The notes under the pieces were generated by a model. The model was not told where the DNA came from, did not search any database, and saw only the letters and a list, made by a program, of their open reading frames with translations. The translations under genes and the position numbers were made by a program. Positions 22,225 to 28,781 of a DNA stretch of 30,010 nt are shown piece by piece. The DNA comes from Pseudomonadota bacterium (GTDB lineage Bacteria; Bdellovibrionota; Bacteriovoracia; Bacteriovoracales; Bacteriovoracaceae): NCBI GenBank assembly GCA_023432655.1, contig JAEYUK010000086.1:1-30010 (forward strand), in the 5' to 3' direction. The first letter of the stretch is position 1. The number at the start of each line of letters is the position of its first letter.

Positions 22225-24142
22225 ACAAAGTCCAAAGTTTTAGAGGATGAGTACGCTGATAATTTTTTACGGCGGAATAGACATTGCTCCAGCTAATAAG
22301 ACGAGGGGCCTGTACCGAATCAGCAGAGGTACGGACGACGAATACCGTTTTATCTTTATTATTTAATATGCCATTCAGGATAAACGGAAGTGGGCTACAT
22401 TGATTAAATGACTGTGCCTTAAAAAATGTAGGTAACAGGTCTTCAGCACATCCGACTCCATGGATGATGCTACTCTTCGACTTTTTAAAATAATTCTGGG
22501 CATTAGAGAGCGTGTTAATTAATTGCCCTTTCTTTTTAAAATCATGAGTTAAAAGATAGTTCTGTGAGAAGCGTTCTTCACGGACAGTGCGCGGAAAGTA
22601 ATCGATGGTCACTCTATTTTTTAGCTTAATAAAAGTAATGGGATTGTTATTATAGAGGATCTTGTGCTTGCACTCGGAGATATAGCATTGTTCTCTTTCG
22701 TAAATAATGTAACACCCGGACTTGTACTGAAGAATCAGCGGATTGTAGTCTTTGGAATCAAGCATCTGGCATTTTAAACTTTGATCCGCTCCGCGAGTTT
22801 TCTGAAGGATATTGGCGACCACATAGGTATAAGACTCCGGCAGGACTCCATACTGTCCAATGAATGTTTGTTGGCAAACTTCCCGATCGGCCAATTTGTC
22901 ATGGTAGCAGGCTTCTAGTTGCCAATTTTCATTATTATCGAAAGTTTTGTTGAAGTTATAAGTCATACCGGAAGACACAACTGAACATGCCCCGCTGGAA
23001 GGAACTGAACCACCATTCCCGAAGTGATGTAGGATGCGGCCCAAATTCGTCGCGATTAACTGATCTGAGTTACCTGGGCAATCACGGTAATTAGCATTCA
23101 ACGAAGAATGATTTAACGCCTGAGACAGTTGGTCGCAGTCTGGTTGAGGACGAAGGCCGCTATTTTCATTGGTAGGGTAAAGACAAAGATCTGGTTCTTT
23201 CTTGAGCCTTGCAAGACATGCAGAATATTGAGGATCAGTTAGGTCTCTTTTAGAGATGACCTGGCGGCAGATGTCCTCGGCATAGATTTTTTCTTTCTGA
23301 CCACCTGAAACTTTCGTCCAAAAAGAAACATTGAGAAACTCTTCGCAAAAAAGATTTTCATCATCAAGGTGCTTACAAATATTTTCGATGTAATCTTTTT
23401 GCAACAAGCTTTGTTTGGAATCAAGGATTTTAGCGACTGCTTGGCGCTGCTGAAGATCCTTTGGATTCCCGCCACCGGATCGGGCTTCTTTACTATATTC
23501 GTAAATTTGGCAAAGGAATGGTGTCTTAGGATTGTTGACCCACCCTAAATGGATATTCCGGCATTGTTCAATCCCGGTTGGAATGGTGAAATCAATTTCT
23601 TTTAAAGTATCGCCCAAGGTTTTCACCTGAAAGAGGGGAATCATCTTTTGAGTTTCCGGACACTCCTCATTCACCACTTTGTTCAGAAAGTCTTTCTTGT
23701 TCATGATCGCCGACTGCCTGGTGTCCTTTTCGACATAGGTCATGAGAACATTCGTGATCTTCCCTTCAGCACTTTTAAGCAGGTCAGTGAGGATGGCTTC
23801 ATAGAAACGGCATTTATCGGCTCCCGCCATTTTCAGATAGCCAGGATCAGAATGAAGGATAATTGAATTTAAAAAGTCTGGTTCGAGTTCGAGCTGGGTT
23901 ACATTTTTTGCGTCATTAAAAATGCGACCATTCTTAATCAATACATCCTGGCGCTTATTATACTTTTCTGTGTCTATTTGGATGAGTTTCTCGAAAGTCT
24001 GAACAATGCCGGGATATTCAACTTTGGCCGGGGTTTCAAGAGGAGTGGTTTGAGCAAAGGAAGAAAGGCACAGTCCGGAGAGGACTGTGCCCAGTATTTT
24101 TTTATAAAACGGATTTGGCCAAAATGGAGGCAACATCTTCAA
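22211..24142 (-). CDS. Large Cys-rich exported protein of unknown function (first of an exported trio)
   Basis: 643 codons. The start is ambiguous: TTG 24142 has GAGGAA seven bases upstream, while ATG 24136 is 13 bases from it; a CTTCAAGTTGAAG near-palindrome lies between. The hydrophobic segment KILGTVLSGLCLSSFA is a signal peptide ending at FAQ. The mature protein has 20 cysteines spread along its length, suggesting up to ten disulfides and a periplasmic or surface place. No domain is recognised. Its first 41 bp overlap the end of the EtfD-like gene, and its end overlaps the 353-codon gene. The order (large Cys-rich, propeller-like, helical) suggests subunits of one envelope complex; this is inference. 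Confidence 0.75.
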   Translation of the reverse strand: MKMLPPFWPNPFYKKILGTVLSGLCLSSFAQTTPLETPAKVEYPGIVQTFEKLIQIDTEKYNKRQDVLIKNGRIFNDAKNVTQLELEPDFLNSIILHSDPGYLKMAGADKCRFYEAILTDLLKSAEGKITNVLMTYVEKDTRQSAIMNKKDFLNKVVNEECPETQKMIPLFQVKTLGDTLKEIDFTIPTGIEQCRNIHLGWVNNPKTPFLCQIYEYSKEARSGGGNPKDLQQRQAVAKILDSKQSLLQKDYIENICKHLDDENLFCEEFLNVSFWTKVSGGQKEKIYAEDICRQVISKRDLTDPQYSACLARLKKEPDLCLYPTNENSGLRPQPDCDQLSQALNHSSLNANYRDCPGNSDQLIATNLGRILHHFGNGGSVPSSGACSVVSSGMTYNFNKTFDNNENWQLEACYHDKLADREVCQQTFIGQYGVLPESYTYVVANILQKTRGADQSLKCQMLDSKDYNPLILQYKSGCYIIYEREQCYISECKHKILYNNNPITFIKLKNRVTIDYFPRTVREERFSQNYLLTHDFKKKGQLINTLSNAQNYFKKSKSSIIHGVGCAEDLLPTFFKAQSFNQCSPLPFILNGILNNKDKTVFVVRTSADSVQAPRLISWSNVYSAVKNYQRTHPLKLWTLYALD

Positions 24143-26105
24143 CTTGAAGTTCCTCAGTTGTTTTTACAGTCCCTTTAGAGGAGTTAAAGTTAATCATACA
24201 ATATGAGCACGATGTTGCAAGTTTTGGAGCTTTCGTATCGCCGATTTGTTCCAGACGATTTTCGGCCAGATGTTTACCTTCTGGAAGCTCGTACCACATG
24301 TTTCCTCCGCCCATTCCGCAACAAAGGGCCTTGTCTTTGTTTTGAGGCATTTCAACCAGCTTAACTCCAGGAATTGAAGTGAGGATATCTCTTGGAGCAT
24401 TGTATTCGCCATGGTGACGACCGAGATAGCAAGGGTCGTGGAAAGTAAGCTCGTCAGCTACACTTTTAAGGGCCTTTAATTTACCAGAACGAAGGAGTTC
24501 AGAGAGAAGTTCCGTGTGGTGAACTGTCTCAAAGACACCGTCTTCGAATTTTGCGTATTCTTTACCGATAGTATGAAGACAGTGAGGACAGTGAGTGACG
24601 ACTTTATCAAAAGTGTACTGTCTCATATTGGCAATATTCTCAATCGCAATCTCAAAGAAAGAGTACTCATCACCAAAACGACGTACCGGATCCCCGTTAC
24701 ATTTTTCGGTTTTACCCATAACAGCGAAAGAAACACCGGCTTTTTTAAGAAGATTAACAGTGTCTTTTACCACTTTCTGGTTAGAAGCATCGTAGGAACC
24801 GGCACAACCAACGTAATAGAGATAGTCGACTTTTTTACCTGCTTCAATGACCGGAACATCCTGGCCTTGGGCCCAGGCAAAACGATCATCTTGAGAGATT
24901 CCCCAAGGGTTTCCGTTATTTTTAATCTTATTTACAGCATCGGCAGCGGCCGGAGGGAGATCTCCCAGAGTGAGGGCCTTATAACGTTTAAGATCCATGA
25001 TCATCTGAACGTGTTCGATGTTGGCCGGACATTCTTCCATACAGGCGCCGCAGGTGGTACAGGCATCAAGCTCATTTGAAGCGTAAACAGGTGCTTCACC
25101 CCAAAGTTCCACGTCAGTGGCCGGATTCGCCACCATCACGTCACGCATTTTAGTTACAATAAGTTTTGGATCGAGAGGTTTTCCGGCCAGGTTTGCAGGA
25201 CAAACAACCGTACAGCGTCCGCACTCCACACAGGCCAGGGTATCGAGACGCTCTTTCAAAGACGTTTCCGATGTTTTTCCTAGGCCAAAAGTTTCTGCAT
25301 TTTCATCCTCGAAATTCATGGGATTAAGAACAGCTCCACGACGGTATGGTGTCAGGAGAGCGTTGAAAGGGAGAACCAGAATGTGAAAAAACTTTGAGTG
25401 AGTTAAGCTGGCAACGAAGAACATGGTATTTACCATGTGAAGAAGCCAGAGGGTCTTATAGGAGCCGGCCAGAAATTCTTGTGAGAATCCCATTAACCCG
25501 ATCAGTCCACCTAGGGAGTAACCGATGGGAGACCAGAAGCGCTCGCCTTCAGGCATATTGGTGACGTAAATGCGAATACCTTCCAGTAAAAAACCAATCA
25601 CTACCAATGCAATGAGCATGGCGTACATGAATTTTTCCTGATTCGGACGAGTGGCCGAGAGCTGAGGCTTTTTAACAACGTAGCGGCGATAGTAAGCAAG
25701 TCCAATTCCTAGTAAAACAAAAAGTCCGCCGATATCTGCCAGGAATGAAACAACAATGTAAGTTGTCCCTTTAAAAACTTTAAAAGGAGTGTCAGCATGA
25801 ATGGCCACTAACTCTGTGGCGATGAATAGAACAAGAAATCCCCAGAAGATCATCGAGTGGAATACATTCACGTAGGGATTACGAGGAACTTTACCCTGGA
25901 AGAAAATAGTTTTTAAAAAATTTCCAATGTTGAGATTTTTAGGGAGGAGATCTTTTATATTTTTTCCATGGGCCGTAAGATAACGGTATTTCGGTAAGAG
26001 ACCTGCAGCAAAAACAATTGTGGCAACTGGCAAGAGGGCATACATCAATACCTTCATCCATGTTGGGATCATCCACATGATTTGCCGACTAGCTTCTAAT
26101 TCCAT
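24102..26105 (-). CDS. Fe-S membrane oxidoreductase, EtfD-like (ETF:menaquinone reductase type)
   Basis: 667 codons. The N-terminal ~260 residues carry about six membrane helices with histidines placed as in NarI-type di-haem b anchors (for example FHSMIFWGF, LLHMVNTMFF). Two [4Fe-4S] ferredoxin motifs follow: Cys292, 295, 298, 302 and Cys349, 352, 355, 359. Two HdrB-like CCG domains complete it: the first with KCNGDPVRR and HCPHC, the second with DPCYLGRHHGEYN, LCCGMGGGNMW and SCSYC. This NarI-FeS-CCG fusion is the layout of EtfD (Rv0338c type), which passes electrons from electron-transfer flavoprotein, and so from beta-oxidation, to the quinone pool. No etfAB or acyl-CoA dehydrogenase is in the window, so the partner is inferred. 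AGGAGG lies 4 nt before ATG 26105. Confidence 0.88.
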   Translation of the reverse strand: MELEASRQIMWMIPTWMKVLMYALLPVATIVFAAGLLPKYRYLTAHGKNIKDLLPKNLNIGNFLKTIFFQGKVPRNPYVNVFHSMIFWGFLVLFIATELVAIHADTPFKVFKGTTYIVVSFLADIGGLFVLLGIGLAYYRRYVVKKPQLSATRPNQEKFMYAMLIALVVIGFLLEGIRIYVTNMPEGERFWSPIGYSLGGLIGLMGFSQEFLAGSYKTLWLLHMVNTMFFVASLTHSKFFHILVLPFNALLTPYRRGAVLNPMNFEDENAETFGLGKTSETSLKERLDTLACVECGRCTVVCPANLAGKPLDPKLIVTKMRDVMVANPATDVELWGEAPVYASNELDACTTCGACMEECPANIEHVQMIMDLKRYKALTLGDLPPAAADAVNKIKNNGNPWGISQDDRFAWAQGQDVPVIEAGKKVDYLYYVGCAGSYDASNQKVVKDTVNLLKKAGVSFAVMGKTEKCNGDPVRRFGDEYSFFEIAIENIANMRQYTFDKVVTHCPHCLHTIGKEYAKFEDGVFETVHHTELLSELLRSGKLKALKSVADELTFHDPCYLGRHHGEYNAPRDILTSIPGVKLVEMPQNKDKALCCGMGGGNMWYELPEGKHLAENRLEQIGDTKAPKLATSCSYCMINFNSSKGTVKTTEELQVEDVASILAKSVL

Positions 26106-26149
26106 TTGGCCTCCTAAAATTGCGCCGAATCAATTATGAAAGAAACATC

Positions 26150-26179
26150 TTAAGACATTTACGTAAAAATGTTTATACT
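26150..26179 (+). promoter_or_regulatory. Promoter with inverted repeat, upstream of the membrane-protein gene
   Basis: TTAAGA (26150-26155), an 18-bp spacer and TATACT (26174-26179). The spacer holds the inverted repeat ACATTT-ACGTAA-AAATGT (26155-26172), where a bound repressor would block transcription and might also affect the divergent EtfD-like gene. Both the promoter and the operator are predictions. Confidence 0.4.
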
Positions 26180-26210
26180 AAGACTATTATTTTATTCGCT
26201 AGAAGGCTTC

Positions 26211-26840
26211 ATGGGTAGCTATTTTCTTACGACAATCAACGTTCTCTTAGCACTGTATTGTGTGGTGGTCTTCATCAAAATGATTGTTCAGTTCGGTTTA
26301 CCAAACCATCCGGCAAGGTTCACCCTTTATCTGGTTTGTCTTTGTGTGACGGCTTATTTTACCTTAAAAGCGGCGGCTGGCCTGGGTTTCTTGGCACCAG
26401 TTTACTACTTACAATGGCGCAGTTTCCCTCTGGTGGCGGGAAGTATCGGACTCCTTTTGCAGGTCATCACTACCTTGGGGCAAATGGGCATACTCCAGCA
26501 GAAAATATTCTCGCGGATGCCGCTCTTAGGTGGATTGATCGTCGTTTCATTTTTTTCCATGCACACCGAGGTGATAGTAGGACTAGCACTTGTTTTGGCG
26601 ACGCTATTCCTTACTGTTTCAGTTGGGAAAGCTCGCTATCAAAAACGTATGTTTTTCAAAATGGTATTGTTTCTGGGCCTTTTTGGTGCGTCTACTCTGA
26701 TAAACGAGTATTGGGTTTATGCCTTGGGAGAGCTATTTCTTTTTCCGGCCTTGTTCTACTTTTTTATATTTCAAAAGACATTCGGTATTGCCGCCATGAT
26801 GGATGATTATCAAGCCGAAAGTTCAGGAGCTCTTACATGA
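26211..26840 (+). CDS. Integral membrane protein, function unknown
   Basis: 209 residues from ATG 26211, supported by AGAAGG just upstream and by the promoter whose predicted start (~26186) lies after the alternative ATG at 26169. About six hydrophobic helices cover nearly the whole chain (for example INVLLALYCVVVFIKMIV, VIVGLALVLATLFLTVSV, FFKMVLFLGLFGASTLI), with a short acidic cytosolic or periplasmic tail (MMDDYQAESSGALT). No family is recognised. The stop overlaps the start of the lipoprotein gene (ATGA), so the pair probably works together at the inner membrane and envelope. Confidence 0.75.
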   Translation: MGSYFLTTINVLLALYCVVVFIKMIVQFGLPNHPARFTLYLVCLCVTAYFTLKAAAGLGFLAPVYYLQWRSFPLVAGSIGLLLQVITTLGQMGILQQKIFSRMPLLGGLIVVSFFSMHTEVIVGLALVLATLFLTVSVGKARYQKRMFFKMVLFLGLFGASTLINEYWVYALGELFLFPALFYFFIFQKTFGIAAMMDDYQAESSGALT

Positions 26841-27847
26841 AATGGTTGTTACTGTTCTCATTGATGGGGTGTGCTCAAGTGACGAGCCTCAATTTAAAAA
26901 AACATCAGTTTGGGCTTCTCCCAACTAAAATAATCTGGTTTCAAGTGGCCGGTTTGGAAGAAGAGCAGTTGGCGATGCTTCGCTTTCAGCAAAGTGGTGA
27001 AAAGTTTACTTCTTTTGAAGACAACATCTGTGTCGGCCAAACCTGGAATTACAATCTCTACAATCTTAGAAATTCTGCCGAAGCCACATTCCTTTCTCAG
27101 ATCACAGGTAAAAAGAATATTAAAAATAACTGTGAAGACAGTCAGATGCGGCCAATTTGGAATTACATTTATGGCAACGGCTACAATACCGGTGTGCTTG
27201 AAAGCGGGGCTGCTGGTGCTGAGAAACTCGCCCATTTCAATACTTGCGGAGAGCAGGGAGTCGTTTTTTTAAGCTCCCTTCATTATTGGTCGCGAACCCG
27301 TCCTGAAGCCGGCGCTCCGACTTTTCACTACTCGGAAGAGATAGAAGTTAAGCCTAATCAAATTAGCTATGACCGCACTTGCGGTGACAATGATTGTGGA
27401 GCGAGAATTTTGGATGACTTCAAATCGATCTACGAGAAATTTAAAAAACACTCGCAAAAACATTTATTCATCGTGCGGGATTTTTCTTACCTTCATGCTC
27501 TGGATAAAGGTGATTTTAAACAGGCGCGACAGATCCTGGCCGATCTTGAGCGCACATATGCGGAGGCCTTAAAATATACCAGTAGTTCCGATTATCTGGT
27601 ACTCTTGACCACTGGTGATTCGCGCTTTGTTGATATGCCAGAGCAGGGTCGTGGCTGGTTTGAATTTGAAAAAGATTATAAAAATGCGAAGGTAAAAAGA
27701 ACCAAACTCACTAACATGGTTCTGGCATCTGGGGCCCGAGCCGAAAATTTTTGCGGCATGTACGATGATGCTCAGGTTTTTGAAAGAATACTTTCCGGGC
27801 CTAAGCAACAAGGATTGGAGCTGAAAATAATTAATCCGTTCAAATAG
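26837..27847 (+). CDS. Lipoprotein, possibly a degenerate alkaline-phosphatase-fold protein
   Basis: 336 codons. Lipobox LMGC (Cys12) marks a lipid-anchored protein. AGGAG lies 7 nt before ATG 26837, itself in an ATGA overlap with the upstream membrane-protein gene. Several segments recall the sulfatase/alkaline-phosphatase superfamily: an early strand IIWFQVAGLEEEQ, FLSQITGKKN followed by a Cys and PIWNYIYGNGYNTGVLESG, a hydrophobic strand YLVLLTTGDSRF, and a C-terminal LASGARAENFCGMYDDA. Clear metal ligands (Asp, Asp-His pair) are not obvious in their usual places, so it may be a non-catalytic member. The fold call is inference from pattern only and needs a structure comparison. Six or more cysteines suggest disulfides outside the cytoplasm. 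Confidence 0.7.
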   Translation: MKWLLLFSLMGCAQVTSLNLKKHQFGLLPTKIIWFQVAGLEEEQLAMLRFQQSGEKFTSFEDNICVGQTWNYNLYNLRNSAEATFLSQITGKKNIKNNCEDSQMRPIWNYIYGNGYNTGVLESGAAGAEKLAHFNTCGEQGVVFLSSLHYWSRTRPEAGAPTFHYSEEIEVKPNQISYDRTCGDNDCGARILDDFKSIYEKFKKHSQKHLFIVRDFSYLHALDKGDFKQARQILADLERTYAEALKYTSSSDYLVLLTTGDSRFVDMPEQGRGWFEFEKDYKNAKVKRTKLTNMVLASGARAENFCGMYDDAQVFERILSGPKQQGLELKIINPFK

Positions 27848-27859
27848 AACGGACTAATT
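27829..27859. terminator. Bidirectional terminator shared by the lipoprotein gene and hslO
   Basis: AATTAATCCGTTC (27829-27841) and GAACGGACTAATT (27847-27859) pair over 12 of 13 positions around a 5-nt loop. The lipoprotein stop codon (27845-27847) is in the loop and the hslO stop (27854-27856) in the stem. The minus-strand transcript has a G-U in place of the mismatch and a following U-rich run, so it should work best for hslO. Confidence 0.7.
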
Positions 27860-28687
27860 ATTAATGAGCTCTGATTTATTGATGTTGTAAATTTTACGAC
27901 AGTAATCACACTTAATTTCGACCATTCCATTTTCATCAAAGAGCTCGTCTAAGTCACCTGCATACAACCCTCGAAGGTTCATAACCATTCGGTCTTTGGT
28001 GCATGGGCAAAAGAAACTGATCTGTCTGCTGGCAAGATAAGAGAAGCCCTGAGCTTCAAAAAGGTTCACGATCTTTTCGATATCATTTGGAGCTGATTCA
28101 AAAACATGGTGGAAAAATTGAGAATGTTTTTTGATGAATTGTTCACGTGAATAAGTTTCTTCATTGTTTGTCGTGTTGACATTGATAGGAGGGAGTTTAG
28201 TCACCATGATAGATTGATCACTTAATTCTCCAACCACGACTTCTGAATTAGTTTGATAGGATTCAGAAAGAACTTTGTTAATGACCTCTCTGGTTTCCAC
28301 TTCTTTAAGATCCAGTACCGAAGTATAGGGAGCTTTCTGATTTTGGAAAATTTTAGTCACGCGGACTTTTCCCGATATTTTCATTGGGAATTGATTAAAT
28401 TCCTCAGGGAGTAAAAGTGTACGGGTATGGCCCGCGCTGTTTGTTTCAATTTTTAATCGGAAGTAGGGATCTTCTGAATCAATATAGAGCCCAAGTGATT
28501 CACCCGGTTTAAGGAAGAAAACGATGGGAAGAAGACCCAGGAAAGTATCTCGGAAGTATGCGAATCCAGAACCTTGCATGGGATGGAGGAGAACCAGGTC
28601 GTGAATAAGTTTTTGACCTTCCAGAAAATGAACATTGAAGCCATTTTTGTGGTCTAAAAAACTATATAAACGGCTTTCAGCTAACAT
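27854..28687 (-). CDS. hslO: Redox-regulated chaperone Hsp33
   Basis: 277 codons, the usual Hsp33 length. It is a cytosolic holdase that becomes active when oxidants strip zinc and form disulfides, protecting unfolded proteins. The C-terminal zinc site is complete: Cys227-x-Cys229 in FFCPCTKDRM and Cys260-x2-Cys263 in IKCDYCRK. The N-terminal domain has the family features HPMQGSGFAYFRD and GKVRVTKIF. It has a strong promoter and AAGGAG before ATG 28687, is monocistronic, and ends in the hairpin at 27829-27859. Together with the GPx gene it is one of two oxidative-stress genes in the window, but they are far apart and not obviously co-regulated. Confidence 0.93.
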   Translation of the reverse strand: MLAESRLYSFLDHKNGFNVHFLEGQKLIHDLVLLHPMQGSGFAYFRDTFLGLLPIVFFLKPGESLGLYIDSEDPYFRLKIETNSAGHTRTLLLPEEFNQFPMKISGKVRVTKIFQNQKAPYTSVLDLKEVETREVINKVLSESYQTNSEVVVGELSDQSIMVTKLPPINVNTTNNEETYSREQFIKKHSQFFHHVFESAPNDIEKIVNLFEAQGFSYLASRQISFFCPCTKDRMVMNLRGLYAGDLDELFDENGMVEIKCDYCRKIYNINKSELINN

Positions 28688-28717
28688 CGGGTACTCCTTG
28701 CAATTTTTGATTCATAA

Positions 28718-28746
28718 TTTATAACCCAAGAGCGGTTTTTTGTTAA
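28718..28746 (-). promoter_or_regulatory. Sigma70-type promoter of hslO
   Basis: On the minus strand TTAACA (28746-28741), a 17-bp spacer and TATAAA (28723-28718), each five of six to consensus. Predicted start is near 28711, giving a ~24-nt leader with AAGGAG. It partly overlaps the divergent promoter region of the AddB-like gene. Confidence 0.6.
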
Positions 28747-28771
28747 TCTTTCTCCTGGGGAAAGGTAGAAT
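28743..28771 (+). promoter_or_regulatory. Possible promoter of the AddB-like gene
   Basis: TTAATC (28743-28748), a 17-bp spacer and TAGAAT (28766-28771). The predicted start is at about 28778, only a few bases before ATG 28782, so the mRNA may be leaderless or nearly so. Confidence 0.4.
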
Positions 28772-28781
28772 CATTTTACTT

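Noticed and set aside
24516..25079. Long open frame (187 codons) on the plus strand inside the EtfD-like gene
   Set aside because: It is the antisense shadow of a gene with intact Fe-S and CCG motifs; no ribosome site and no coherent protein pattern.
26258..26806. 182-codon open frame overlapping the membrane-protein gene in another frame
   Set aside because: Composition is not protein-like (mixed, Cys/His/Arg rich, no start signal), whereas the 26211-26840 frame has clean membrane helices, a ribosome site and an ATGA link.
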